From assembly GCA_041743975.1 (NCBI GenBank), contig JBGTLT010000200.1, positions 1 to 64,000 of the forward strand: 64,000 nt of DNA. The letters run 5' to 3'. Positions 43,895 to 52,580 of the stretch are shown in pieces. Below the pieces are notes generated by a model. It saw nothing but the letters and a program-made list of their open reading frames with translations. It was not told the origin of the DNA and searched no databases. Numbering within the stretch: the stretch's first letter is position 1; every line of letters begins with the position of its first letter. The translations under genes and the position numbers were made by a program. This DNA comes from JTS-RE37 sp041743975. GTDB taxonomy: Bacteria; Bacteroidota; Bacteroidia; Flavobacteriales; Flavobacteriaceae.

Positions 43895-45232
43895 TCAGTA
43901 TTTTAACCATTTATAAATTTCCCGGTAGGTGGGTTTTTTGCCGTACATCAAAATTCCAACCCGATATACTTTGGCCGCAAGCCAGACAATACCCAGAAAC
44001 GTCATGACCAAAATGGAAATGGAGGCGATCAATTGCCAAATGGGTACTCCCCCATAGCCAATACCCCCGGGGAGCCGCATCATCATAACTATAGGCGAGG
44101 TCAGGGGGAACAGGGAAAAGCCTACGGCAATGGGGCCATGCGGGTTGCTGAATACCGAAAAAAAGCCCACATAGATTGCCAGCATCAGCGGGAGGATAAT
44201 GGGAAAAATAAATTGTTGTGTGTCTGTTTCATTGTCAACAGCCGCTCCGATAGCGGCATAAATGGAACTGTATATCAGGTACCCCAGGATAAAATATACC
44301 ACAAAAAACACAATGAGTGTAAACCAGGGAATGTTATAGAGTTCCTGGGCATACAACATCATTGTATCGGAGGCGGATGGGATGGGTGTCAGTTGGGTCA
44401 TAGCGTTGGCGGATGCCGGGCCTTTACCGGTTATTTCTACCGGGTTGATCCCAAAGCTATAGCTGACGACAGCCAACAGCAGCAAGCCTGAGATAATCCA
44501 GATAGCAAATTGCGTAAGTCCTGCCAGGGAGGTTCCAATGATCTTTCCCAACATCAGCTGAAAAGGTTTAACGGAGGAGATGATTACTTCAATGATCCTG
44601 CTCGTTTTTTCTTCAATCACGCTCCGCATGACAAACCCACCATAGATAATTATGAACATCATGATAAGGTATCCAAATCCACCACCAATGATGGCTTTGA
44701 TCTCATTGATCCCTTTTAAATTCTGTTGCCCTGCGAAGGTGGCAGTCCCAATTTCAAACTTGTCATCCAGGGAGGCATATTCTTCGGCTGATACCCCCAG
44801 GTCCAGCAGTTTTCGCTGTCTGAGCCTTTCCTCAAATATATTTTCAAGCCGCTCCACAACAGAATTACTGGGGGTTTCCTTTGTATAGAAAAAGGAATTC
44901 CCGGCGACTTGTGGTAAATCGTTTTCAGCCGGAATGAATAACAGGCCGTATAAGTCGAGTTTCGCGGTAGAATCCTTGGCGGCTTCCAGGGACATTCCCT
45001 TGAATTGAATATAGGAAATGCTTCCGGAGGAGGCAAAATCAGTGGCAAAATAATCGCTCTGGTTCAATACTGCGATCACCCTGTTCTCATTGTCGTTAAT
45101 TTGGGTAAGGAAGGTTATAAGAACAATCATTCCCACCATGAGTATCGGACTCAGGAAGGTCATGATTACAAAGGATTTATTCCGGACCTTGGCGAGGTAT
45201 TCCCTTCTTATGATCAGGCCTAGTTTATGCAT
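43895..45232 (-). CDS. ABC-2 type exporter permease (NatB-like)
   Basis: A 445-residue permease with an N-terminal membrane segment (RREYLAKVRNKSFVIMTFLSPILM), a long periplasmic loop, and five or six C-terminal membrane helices (about residues 170-430). The start MHKLGLIIRREYLAK is used; three codons more are open. The pattern matches NatB/YhaP permeases that extrude Na+ or other substrates. Its start overlaps the end of the ATPase gene by eight bases, so the two subunits are translationally coupled. Substrate unknown. Confidence 0.9.
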   Translation of the reverse strand: MHKLGLIIRREYLAKVRNKSFVIMTFLSPILMVGMIVLITFLTQINDNENRVIAVLNQSDYFATDFASSGSISYIQFKGMSLEAAKDSTAKLDLYGLLFIPAENDLPQVAGNSFFYTKETPSNSVVERLENIFEERLRQRKLLDLGVSAEEYASLDDKFEIGTATFAGQQNLKGINEIKAIIGGGFGYLIMMFIIIYGGFVMRSVIEEKTSRIIEVIISSVKPFQLMLGKIIGTSLAGLTQFAIWIISGLLLLAVVSYSFGINPVEITGKGPASANAMTQLTPIPSASDTMMLYAQELYNIPWFTLIVFFVVYFILGYLIYSSIYAAIGAAVDNETDTQQFIFPIILPLMLAIYVGFFSVFSNPHGPIAVGFSLFPLTSPIVMMMRLPGGIGYGGVPIWQLIASISILVMTFLGIVWLAAKVYRVGILMYGKKPTYREIYKWLKY

Positions 45233-46160
45233 CGAAATCATTTTTTTGGATGGTCCTGATAAAGATATCGCTGGCAGAGGGAATGGTTTCTACAAAGCTG
45301 CTGATATTGGCCAGGGAAGATACGTGGTTTAAAAATGCCCGGGTATCGTTTGACGGCAGCTGAACCAGGAAATCCAGGCGTTGTTCCGGAGAGTCGAATG
45401 CCGCATCCGAGATACGGAACTTATCCATGAGTTCCAGGAGAAGGCTTTCCCCGTTTTCAATATCCAACCCTACTTTAAACATATTGTTTTTATACTCTTT
45501 TTTAATATCGGAAAGTTTGCCATCCAGGATTTTTTCCGAATTATGCAAGAGGGCGATATGATCGCATAATTCCTCCACTGATTCCATCCTATGGGTTGAA
45601 AAAATGATGGTAGTTCCCCGCTCCCTTAAATTGAGGATCTCTTTTTTGATGACATTGGCATTGATAGGATCGAAACCTGTGAAAGGCTCATCGAAGATCA
45701 GCAACTTCGGTTCGTGGAGTACAGTAACTACGAATTGTATCTTCTGCGCCATACCTTTGGAAAGCTCCTGTATCTTTTTGTTCCACCAATCCCCGATTTC
45801 AAGACGCTCAAACCAGAACGTGAGGCGCTTTTTAGCTTCAGCTTTACTAAGTCCTTTCAATTGTGCAAGGTATAATGCCTGTTCGCCTACCTTCATGCTT
45901 TTATAAAGCCCGCGTTCTTCCGGTAAATAACCGATCATACTGATGTGGTGGGGCATAAGTGCTTCCCCGTCAAACCACACCTTCCCGGTATCCGGGTAGG
46001 TGATCTGATTGATAATTCTAATGAGGGTGGTTTTCCCGGCACCATTTGGACCCAAAAGGCCGTAGATACTGTTTTTTGGTATTTCCAGGGATACCTTGTT
46101 CAGCGCAAAGTGGTTTCCGAATTGTTTGGTAACCTCTTTTGCAACCAAAATAGTATTCAT
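45225..46160 (-). CDS. ABC transporter ATP-binding protein
   Basis: A 311-residue ABC ATPase. Walker A GPNGAGKTT (near residue 38), signature LSKGMAQK, Walker B LLIFDEPFTGFD and the H-loop STHRM. The C-terminal 100 residues form a DUF4162-like tail typical of ABC-2/NatA ATPases. It powers the permease encoded immediately downstream; together they form an exporter in the inner membrane. A promoter box lies 15 bases upstream of its start. Confidence 0.94.
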   Translation of the reverse strand: MNTILVAKEVTKQFGNHFALNKVSLEIPKNSIYGLLGPNGAGKTTLIRIINQITYPDTGKVWFDGEALMPHHISMIGYLPEERGLYKSMKVGEQALYLAQLKGLSKAEAKKRLTFWFERLEIGDWWNKKIQELSKGMAQKIQFVVTVLHEPKLLIFDEPFTGFDPINANVIKKEILNLRERGTTIIFSTHRMESVEELCDHIALLHNSEKILDGKLSDIKKEYKNNMFKVGLDIENGESLLLELMDKFRISDAAFDSPEQRLDFLVQLPSNDTRAFLNHVSSLANISSFVETIPSASDIFIRTIQKNDFDA

Positions 46161-46174
46161 TCACGCATTTTTGT

Positions 46175-46182
46175 CAAAGATA
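46175..46182 (-). promoter_or_regulatory. Promoter -7 element of the ABC-2/MscS operon
   Basis: Minus-strand TATCTTTG (TAnnTTTG) starts 22 bases before the ATPase start codon at 46160. Confidence 0.6.
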
Positions 46183-46363
46183 TAGAAATGCCCTAAAAGA
46201 GTATGTGCAGAGCGGTATTTTGTTCGAATATCATTTGGTTTTTGTCCGGTGGTATTACTTCCTGTCACCGGCATCACAGATGAAACGGATAGTAACAATA
46301 TGGCCCTGTGGGTAAGCACCGGGAAAGCATGACCCCACAACAAATTGGGTGGTGGGCCCAGCT
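46183..46363. other. Intergenic region between dnaJ and the ABC operon
   Basis: The gap 46161-46493 is 333 bases. It holds the ABC-operon promoter at its left end and the dnaJ terminator at 46364-46402; the remainder shows no coding sequence or structure. Confidence 0.5.
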
Positions 46364-46402
46364 AAAAACAAAAACCCATCCTTGATCTGGATCAAGGATG
46401 GG
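46364..46402 (-). terminator. Intrinsic terminator of grpE-dnaJ
   Basis: CCCATCCTTGATC and GATCAAGGATGGG form a perfect 13-base stem with a two-base loop. On the minus strand it is followed by TTTTTGTTTTT. It starts 92 bases after the dnaJ stop codon. Confidence 0.88.
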
Positions 46403-46493
46403 AAAAAAATTGCTATGAAAAAGAAAATTAATATTGGTTACCCAATATTAATTCAAATATACGTTTTTTATTTAAAAGTCAAATTTTTATTCA

Positions 46494-47600
46494 CTAAGAG
46501 AACATATCTTTAACCTTCTCAAAGAAAGATTTATCCGATTTTTCGGGCTTTGGCTCAAAGTTTTCATCTTTCTGCATTTTCTCAAAAAATTCGCGCTGCT
46601 CCTTATTGAGTTCCTTTGGCGTCCATACATTCACATGTACCAGTAGGTCACCAGCCCCATAACCATTGATATTGGATATACCTTTGCCCCGGAGGCGCAA
46701 TATTTTACCGGATTGTATTCCCGGTTCCAGTTTAATCCGGACCTTTCCTGTAACCGAATCAATTTCACGGGAGGTACCCAGTACAGCTTCTGAAATGCTG
46801 ATATACAAATCATAATGCAAGTTGTCGCCTTCCCTTTTCAGGGTATCGTGTTCGGTGGTGTCTATAGCTACAAGCAGATCCCCTGGTATCCCATTTCCGG
46901 GGGCATCATTCCCTTTGCCGGAGACCTTTAACTGCATCCCGTCCTCTACCCCGGCCGGGATTTTAATGGCAACGGTTTCTTCCAGTATTTTAAGTCCGTG
47001 GGCATCGGCGTCATGCGGGCGTTTGTCAATAACCTGCCCACTGCCTGAACAAGTGCCACAGGTAGCCGCCGTTTGCATCCGCCCCAATATAGTGTTGGTG
47101 ATTTTGGTAACCTGGCCGGCGCCGTTACAGCTGGGGCAGGTCTTGTAAGTTACGCCATCTGCCTGCACTTTTCGCCTGACTTTTACCTTTTTTTCAACGC
47201 CATTGGCAATTTCTTCAAGGGTAAGCTGCACATGAATCCGAAGGTTGCTTCCTTTCATCCTCCTTTGGCCTCCACCACCAAAACCGCTGAAGCCCCCTCC
47301 AAAGGCACTTCCGAAGATATCCCCGAACTGACTGAAGATATCTTCCATATTCATGCCACCTCCGCCAAATCCTCCGCCTTCAAATGCTGCATGGCCGAAT
47401 TGGTCATAGCGAACCCTTTTATCAGGGTTGCTGAGAATTTCATAGGCCTCTGCTGATTTTTTAAAAAGCTCTTCCGCTTTGGCATCACCAGGATTTTTAT
47501 CAGGATGATATGCTATTGCCTTTTTGCGATAGGCCTTTTTGATATCCGCTGCGGTAGCCTTTTTATCAATGCCTAAAATTTCATAATAATCCTGCTTCAT
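46494..47600 (-). CDS. dnaJ: Chaperone DnaJ (Hsp40) with half zinc-binding region
   Basis: A 368-residue DnaJ, co-chaperone of DnaK. The J domain (residues 1-70, HPD motif in YHPDKNPGDAK) precedes a Gly/Phe-rich linker. The zinc region has only two CxxCxGxG motifs: CPSCNGAG and CGTCSGSG, instead of the usual four. The places of the first and fourth motifs read QADGVTYK and DADAHGLK. So zinc site II is kept and site I is lost. The peptide-binding C-terminal domain ends normally. Flavobacterial DnaJ proteins share this variant as far as I recall. It follows grpE after nine bases. Confidence 0.96.
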   Translation of the reverse strand: MKQDYYEILGIDKKATAADIKKAYRKKAIAYHPDKNPGDAKAEELFKKSAEAYEILSNPDKRVRYDQFGHAAFEGGGFGGGGMNMEDIFSQFGDIFGSAFGGGFSGFGGGGQRRMKGSNLRIHVQLTLEEIANGVEKKVKVRRKVQADGVTYKTCPSCNGAGQVTKITNTILGRMQTAATCGTCSGSGQVIDKRPHDADAHGLKILEETVAIKIPAGVEDGMQLKVSGKGNDAPGNGIPGDLLVAIDTTEHDTLKREGDNLHYDLYISISEAVLGTSREIDSVTGKVRIKLEPGIQSGKILRLRGKGISNINGYGAGDLLVHVNVWTPKELNKEQREFFEKMQKDENFEPKPEKSDKSFFEKVKDMFS

Positions 47601-47609
47601 CCTGTAATT

Positions 47610-48185
47610 TTAATTTCCAACAACAACCTTCGGGTGGCGAATGACCTTATCGCCCAGTTTAAAGCCCTTTTCAACCACATCGATCACCTTTCCCCTCAGT
47701 TTTTTGTGGGGTGCGGGGATTTGAGTTATGGCATCATGGACCTCAGCATCAAAAACATCCCCTTCTTTGGCTTGGATCTCTTCCAAACCTTTCGATTTTA
47801 GGGTCTCTTTCAACTTATTTCCGATAAGTTCAATCCCTTTGACCATTTCCTTGTCCTCAGATTTGGAAATTTCCTTTATTGCCCTCTCAAAATCGTCAAG
47901 TACCGGAAGCAGTGAAACGATCACCTCCTGTCCGGCTGTCCTGAAAAGTTCAATGCGCTCCCGGTAAGTGCGCTTTTTAAAATTTTCAAATTCTGCAAAA
48001 AGCCTCAGGAATCTATCCTTTTCCCGGGCCAATTCTTCTTTGAGATGTTCTTCAACCGAAACTTCCATATTTACAGTAGCTTCAGCATCTGCCGCCCCTT
48101 CCTGGGATTCGTCCTGCATCTGCTGATCTACATCTTCCCCGGGATATATATCGTCTAATTGTTCTTCTTCGTTTTGCTCTTTCAT
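47610..48185 (-). CDS. grpE: Nucleotide exchange factor GrpE
   Basis: A 191-residue GrpE, which releases ADP from DnaK. An acidic N-terminus (Glu/Asp-rich, about 60 residues) precedes a long coiled coil (LKEELAREKDRFLRLFAEFENFKKRTYRERIELF), then the conserved VLDDFERAI and the beta-wing GDVFDAEVHDAITQIPAP ending KGFKLGDKVIRHPKVVVGN. Its order with dnaJ (9-base gap) and single upstream promoter show one heat-shock operon. Confidence 0.96.
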   Translation of the reverse strand: MKEQNEEEQLDDIYPGEDVDQQMQDESQEGAADAEATVNMEVSVEEHLKEELAREKDRFLRLFAEFENFKKRTYRERIELFRTAGQEVIVSLLPVLDDFERAIKEISKSEDKEMVKGIELIGNKLKETLKSKGLEEIQAKEGDVFDAEVHDAITQIPAPHKKLRGKVIDVVEKGFKLGDKVIRHPKVVVGN

Positions 48186-48219
48186 CTAGTACACTTTTAA
48201 ATACTCCAAAATAGGATGG

Positions 48220-48251
48220 CAAAAGTACTGCCAAATCTTTAAAAATGTCAA
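48220..48251 (-). promoter_or_regulatory. Promoter of grpE-dnaJ
   Basis: On the minus strand TTGAC at 48251-48247 and TACTTTTG at 48227-48220 are 21 bases apart, close to the Bacteroidota consensus. The -7 box begins 42 bases before the grpE start. No CIRCE-type inverted repeat was recognised. Confidence 0.65.
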
Positions 48252-48261
48252 ATTGTCACCT

Positions 48262-48288
48262 AAAAAAAACATCCGGGCTGCGCCGGAT
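48262..48288 (-). terminator. Intrinsic terminator of the TIGR01777 epimerase gene
   Basis: ATCCGG-GCTGCG-CCGGAT hairpin with a run of eight T on the minus strand, 26 bases after the epimerase stop codon. Confidence 0.85.
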
Positions 48289-48313
48289 ATATCAGAAAAA
48301 GATAATTGTTAGG

Positions 48314-49276
48314 CTACTGCACAAATTCCTCCGAATAGGGTTCCTCCGTACTATCTGATACAGGCCCCGTATGGTAGAGGTTTTCCAGGGCGGTACAGAT
48401 ATTACGAAAATTGAAATCAAAACCATGGGCTTCGATTTTCTTACTGCTTACCCTTTGGCTTACAAATAGGAGATACGACATTTCACCGAGTATGACTTTC
48501 ATGAGAGTTTCAGGAATATTGGGCAATAGGAGGGGCTTGTTCAATACATCTGCCAATTGCCGAAGCATTTTGTTTTGTGTGACGGGATTCGGGGCGACCC
48601 CATTGAATACACCTTCCATATCATGCTGGATCAGGTACAAATATATGCGGGCCAGATCCCGGATATGGATCCATGATTGCCATTGTTCCCCTGTTCCGAA
48701 GGCTGCTCCCAGGTAATTTTTTACCGGTTTTGCCATTTGGGGCAGCATTCCCCCAGCCCGGGAAAGGACCAAACCGGTCCGGACCTTCGATACCTTTAAA
48801 TTAAACCTGGAGAACTTATCGGTCTCTTCTTCCCAGAGCCTGACCAAATTCCCTAAAAAGCTATCATCTACGGCTGGTTCTTCCTCCTCATAATAACGGG
48901 AGACTGAATTGGGATACATACCGATGGCCGAAGCGGAAATAAAGGAAGTGATTTCACCCGTACCCTGTTTAACAAGGGCCTGTTCAAGTGTATGCAAGGG
49001 ATTCAACCTGCTTTGTACTATCCGTTTTTTGTTTTTAGCGGTCCATCTTTTGGATATTGTAGCCCCGGCGAGGTTTACAATAGCGTTAACTCCTGTAAAA
49101 CAGGCCATGTCAATTTCATTCCTGGCCGGGTCCCAGTAAAAACCGTTGTAATTGTTTGATGAAGTTATTTTGGCGCGCTGGGTGGTAAGGTAGTTAACAA
49201 CGATGTTTTTTGTATGGCATAGCGCAACCAGTTCACTCCCTATCAGTCCGGTCGCACCCGTTATCAATACCTTCAT
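48314..49276 (-). CDS. TIGR01777 family NAD-dependent epimerase-like protein
   Basis: A 320-residue SDR-type protein of the TIGR01777/SDR39U1 family. The Rossmann motif is VLITGATGLIGSELVALC; the family block AIVNLAGATISKRWTAKNKKRIVQSRL follows, and the DUF1731 tail includes LPNIPETLMKVILGEMSYLLFVSQRVSSKKIEAHGF. The catalytic Tyr-x3-Lys of true epimerases is not in its usual place (SAIGMYPNSVSRYYEE), as in other members, so activity is uncertain. Related cyanobacterial and E. coli proteins have linked roles in cell morphology. It is monocistronic. Confidence 0.92.
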   Translation of the reverse strand: MKVLITGATGLIGSELVALCHTKNIVVNYLTTQRAKITSSNNYNGFYWDPARNEIDMACFTGVNAIVNLAGATISKRWTAKNKKRIVQSRLNPLHTLEQALVKQGTGEITSFISASAIGMYPNSVSRYYEEEEPAVDDSFLGNLVRLWEEETDKFSRFNLKVSKVRTGLVLSRAGGMLPQMAKPVKNYLGAAFGTGEQWQSWIHIRDLARIYLYLIQHDMEGVFNGVAPNPVTQNKMLRQLADVLNKPLLLPNIPETLMKVILGEMSYLLFVSQRVSSKKIEAHGFDFNFRNICTALENLYHTGPVSDSTEEPYSEEFVQ

Positions 49277-49369
49277 CGCTGTATTTTTTGTAAAGGTATT
49301 GGAATAATATGGGGTGGCCTTTAGGTTTAATGTAGGTTTAACACTCCCTGAAAAACCAACCCCGGCGAG

Positions 49370-50059
49370 CTAAATGGGTGGATGAGTCCGGGCCGAACCC
49401 GGTTTTACAGCCCGGAGCATTTCTCGCTTTCCGGGAGGCCCAGGTAATCTTTCAACTTCAAATCCCACGGCTTGCATGGCCCTCCTTACACTACCTTTGG
49501 CTGCATAGGTCACTAAAATACCTTGTGTTTTCAGGGCACTGAACATAATATTAAAGATCGATTCTGTCCATAATTCCGGTTGGACCCTGGCCCCGAAGGC
49601 ATCAAAATAAATAAGGTCATAGCAATTTTCGTCGCGGACGTGCCGAAAATCCTGCTGCCGTTTTATCAATGTGAAATTTTCTGTGATTAAGTGAGGGATC
49701 TCCCAGGAGCAGGAATGCATTTTGTCAAAATCCTCATGGTGCTGCGGTACATCGAGCTTATCGATATAATTCAGCAATGGCACTTCCCTATCAGGGACCG
49801 GAAAAGCATCAATGCCCGTATAGGAGACCTTCAGTTGCCTCCTTTCAGCCTCCAGGAGTGTGATCAAAGCATTCAACCCGGTTCCAAAGCCTATCTCCAG
49901 GATGCATGGAGACTGATTCTTACAGAAGGACAAACCCATATCTATAAAGACATGATATGCTTCAAGGATAGCCCCATGCCTTGAATGATAATGTTCATCC
50001 CATTCCACCAGCTGGATCGTGGTAGAACCATCAGAAGTTGTTATGATCTTCCTTTCCAC
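49370..50059 (-). CDS. mnmD: tRNA (mnm5s2U34) methyltransferase, stand-alone MnmD
   Basis: A 229-residue SAM-dependent methyltransferase of the DUF752 family. It corresponds to the N-terminal, methylating half of E. coli MnmC; the FAD-dependent half is absent. Motifs: CILEIGFGTGLNALITL (SAM site, near residue 55), the tail LIYFDAFGARVQPELWTESIF, ILVTYAAKGSVRRAMQAVGFEVERLPGPPGKREMLRA. It acts on the wobble uridine of tRNAs read by MnmEG. It lies two bases downstream of the DUF4920 gene, so the two are likely co-transcribed. Confidence 0.92.
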   Translation of the reverse strand: MERKIITTSDGSTTIQLVEWDEHYHSRHGAILEAYHVFIDMGLSFCKNQSPCILEIGFGTGLNALITLLEAERRQLKVSYTGIDAFPVPDREVPLLNYIDKLDVPQHHEDFDKMHSCSWEIPHLITENFTLIKRQQDFRHVRDENCYDLIYFDAFGARVQPELWTESIFNIMFSALKTQGILVTYAAKGSVRRAMQAVGFEVERLPGPPGKREMLRAVKPGSARTHPPI

Positions 50060-50061
50060 TA

Positions 50062-50565
50062 TCAGTTTGTTAACAATACCCCGTCTGCCTCAAAGCTGTA
50101 CGACTTCCTGGGCTTTTCTATGCCTGAGATCGCATCCTCATCCATTCCGCTGTCCCGGGCAAAATGCTTTTGGTCTTCAATGCTCATTTCCGAAACAAAT
50201 GCCGATCCATTCACCACGATGTGTTTACCGGCAATATCTTTTGGAACAAAAAAGGCATAATCCTTAAAAGTTATCATCACCTCCTGTCCCTTTTCGAGAG
50301 CTACTTTCATCCAACATCCTTTGGCCTGGCATACCTCCGTGACCTTCCCGGAGAACTTCACAGGGATGGTATCTGAAGCTGCCAGCCCCTGGTACAGGTC
50401 GAACATTTCGGATGCCGACCTCCTGTTGCCTGGACCAAGTTTCTCTCCATACAGGCTGGAGTTTAACGGGGCAGAGGCATTGTCTCCGGACGGAATTTGT
50501 TTATGCTGTTGCCCGCAGGACAGGACTCCCAATAATAACACAAGCAAAATGTTAAAGCCTTTCAT
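50062..50565 (-). CDS. DUF4920 lipoprotein
   Basis: A 167-residue lipoprotein, lipidated at the cysteine of VLSCGQQ (residue 17). The core domain (about residues 55-130) has the DUF4920 hallmark GKVTEVCQAKGCWMKVALEKGQEVMI with paired cysteines six apart, followed by DYAFFVPKDIAGKHIVVNG. It is likely in the periplasm, anchored to a membrane; a heme or metal role has been suggested for such Cys-rich domains, but nothing is shown. It forms a unit with mnmD, and diverges from ilvE. Confidence 0.9.
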   Translation of the reverse strand: MKGFNILLVLLLGVLSCGQQHKQIPSGDNASAPLNSSLYGEKLGPGNRRSASEMFDLYQGLAASDTIPVKFSGKVTEVCQAKGCWMKVALEKGQEVMITFKDYAFFVPKDIAGKHIVVNGSAFVSEMSIEDQKHFARDSGMDEDAISGIEKPRKSYSFEADGVLLTN

Positions 50566-50675
50566 ACGTCTCGTTAGTTAAGAATCACTTGCAAAACTGG
50601 TGATTTTTAAGCTAAAAAAGAAGGTTGAACAGATGATAATTGTTTAAATTTATGCCCAGATTAACGGCAAATTCA

Positions 50676-51746
50676 ATGGAAACAACAGTACACAATGTAC
50701 CAGTGGAAAAGGTGAAAGCATCAAAATTGGACCAGGTAGATTTCAATAACCTGTCCTTTGGGAAGGTATTTACGGATCACATGGTTGTATGCGATTATAA
50801 AAATGGAAGCTGGGAAGCACCGAAAATTGTTCCCTACCAGCCAGTGGTCCTGGACCCTGCTGCCAAAATATTCCATTATGGCCAGTCCATTTTTGAAGGG
50901 ATGAAGGCATATAAGGATTCAGACGGTGGGATATGGCTTTTCAGGCCGCTCGATAACCATAAGCGACTTAATATTTCCGCTAAGCGCCTGGCCATCCCGG
51001 AATTGCCGGAGGCTTATTTTATGGAGGGACTAAAAGCGCTGCTCCAGGTTGATAAGGAATGGATCCCCAAATCGGAAGGCAGTTCATTGTATATTCGACC
51101 ATTTATCTTTGCATCCGGAAAAGGCTTCCATGCCTCCCCGGCTGATGAGTATAAATTTATCATTGCCTGTGCCCCCTCCGGAGCCTATTTTTCCGGAAAA
51201 GTAAAAGTCCTCATTGAAGAAAAATATTCCAGGTCAGCCAACGGGGGTGTAGGATATGCCAAAGCCGGTGGTAATTATGCCGGACAGTTCTATCCTACCC
51301 AACTGGCTGCGGAGAAGGGATATAACCAGGTCATATGGACGGATGACAACAAGCATGAATATATTGAAGAGGCCGGTGCCATGAATATTTTTGTGCGTAT
51401 CGGGGATACGCTGATCACAGGTCCGGTCAGTGACCGTATCCTGGATGGCATCACCCGTAAAAGTATTTTGGAAATCGCCAGGGATGCAGGTATCCCAACC
51501 GAAGTTCGCAAAATAACGGTAAGTGAAGTGGTGGAGGCTGCCAAAAATGGTACCCTGAAAGAAATGTTTGGTGCGGGTACAGCAGCGGTGATATCCCCTA
51601 TTACATCCTTTGGATTCCGGGACGTCGATTATGACCTGCCGGTATTGGACGAAAGTTATGGGGCCATGCTAAAGGAACGCATCACCGATATACAGTACAA
51701 CCGTGCTGAAGACAAATTCGGGTGGCGCTACCCGGTAGCTTACTAA
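50676..51746 (+). CDS. ilvE: Branched-chain-amino-acid aminotransferase
   Basis: A 356-residue fold type IV PLP aminotransferase for leucine, isoleucine and valine. The PLP lysine is in GYAKAGGNYAGQFYPTQ (near residue 192), and the conserved HEYIEEAGAMNIFVRIGD and TGPVSDRILDGITRKS follow. The N-terminal FHYGQSIFEGMKAYK is the usual substrate loop. Start: ATG at 50676 gives a normal N-terminus (METTVHNV); earlier in-frame starts at 50652 and 50640 lie close to the likely promoter. It fits with other branched-chain amino acid catabolism genes (HMG-CoA lyase, IcmF) in the window. Confidence 0.95.
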   Translation: METTVHNVPVEKVKASKLDQVDFNNLSFGKVFTDHMVVCDYKNGSWEAPKIVPYQPVVLDPAAKIFHYGQSIFEGMKAYKDSDGGIWLFRPLDNHKRLNISAKRLAIPELPEAYFMEGLKALLQVDKEWIPKSEGSSLYIRPFIFASGKGFHASPADEYKFIIACAPSGAYFSGKVKVLIEEKYSRSANGGVGYAKAGGNYAGQFYPTQLAAEKGYNQVIWTDDNKHEYIEEAGAMNIFVRIGDTLITGPVSDRILDGITRKSILEIARDAGIPTEVRKITVSEVVEAAKNGTLKEMFGAGTAAVISPITSFGFRDVDYDLPVLDESYGAMLKERITDIQYNRAEDKFGWRYPVAY

Positions 51747-51849
51747 CCAATACGGGTATCCCTTGCTGATAGTTGTACTACGCAACAGTCCGTAATGGAA
51801 CAGGAAAGCAGCCCAAAACAATGAGATCAATTATAGTACTGCCCGGGAG

Positions 51850-52236
51850 CTAACTTTCCAGGATCCCCTTTATATTGGGTTTAAAATAGTCGGGGCCTTT
51901 GAGGACCTTTCCGTCTTCACGGTAGATCGGTTTCCCATTTGTGTCCAGCTTGCTCATGTTGCTGCGCTGTATCTCCTCAAAGACTTCTTCAATCTTATAT
52001 TGCATACCATGCTCCAGGATGGTACCACACAAAATATACAGCATATCGCCCAGTGCGTCCGCTACCTCCACAAGATCATTGTTTTCAGCGGCATCCAGAT
52101 ATTCCTTGTTCTCCTCGTCCATCAGGTTAAATCGCAACCTGTTCTTGCTTTGTCCGAGGCTGGCCCTGGGAGAATCATTAACCCCCAGTCCGAACGCTGC
52201 ATGGAACACTGCCACTGCGGCAATTTTGCTTTTCAT
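51850..52236 (-). CDS. MazG-like (all-alpha) nucleoside triphosphate pyrophosphohydrolase
   Basis: A 128-residue protein of the all-alpha NTP-PPase family. The metal-binding helical motif LRFNLMDEENKEYLDAAENNDLVEVADALGDMLYILCGTIL (E-x2-E ... E-x2-D, near residues 37-72) is intact. The C-terminal part NGKPIYREDGKVLKGPDYFKPNIKGIL is characteristic of a phage- or bacteria-derived subfamily active on modified or canonical NTPs. It probably sanitises the nucleotide pool; substrate unknown. It diverges from the small membrane protein that follows. Confidence 0.88.
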   Translation of the reverse strand: MKSKIAAVAVFHAAFGLGVNDSPRASLGQSKNRLRFNLMDEENKEYLDAAENNDLVEVADALGDMLYILCGTILEHGMQYKIEEVFEEIQRSNMSKLDTNGKPIYREDGKVLKGPDYFKPNIKGILES

Positions 52237-52270
52237 TTCCTCTCTTTTAGATTAGCTTTACGCAAAAATA

Positions 52271-52465
52271 ATGAATATGTTCAGCACTGGACAAATCCTA
52301 TTCGCCACGATTTTTATAATTGCTTTTGCAGCAGTTATTGCCCTGACTTACCGGAAGGACAGAAAATTGCACCGGCGTAATTATGGCGGGGTGCAATGGA
52401 TTGGTATAATCTTTATTGGTTTCATAATTATTCTCTTCCTAATTAAGTATATACTTAAAAATTGA
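52271..52465 (+). CDS. Small two-pass membrane protein
   Basis: A 64-residue protein with two hydrophobic helices (about residues 7-24 and 43-60) joined by a basic linker (YRKDRKLHRRNYGG), so both ends face out and the linker is cytoplasmic. It has no recognisable family name but such short membrane proteins are common near core genes in flavobacteria. It starts at the ATG in 'atgaatatg' and precedes a strongly promoted microprotein gene. Confidence 0.75.
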   Translation: MNMFSTGQILFATIFIIAFAAVIALTYRKDRKLHRRNYGGVQWIGIIFIGFIIILFLIKYILKN

Positions 52466-52546
52466 GGGCGAAATGCGTGGTTAAAACAATTTTCAGGCTC
52501 CAGACAACAATATTCGGATTTAAAACGTATACTATTACAAAAGACG

Positions 52547-52554
52547 TACTTTTG
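52547..52554 (+). promoter_or_regulatory. Promoter -7 element of the 36-residue membrane peptide gene
   Basis: TACTTTTG matches TAnnTTTG exactly and lies 27 bases before the ATG at 52581, within the palindromic context GACGTACTTTTGCGTC. Confidence 0.65.
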
Positions 52555-52580
52555 CGTCGTAACGTTAATTAATCCGATAA

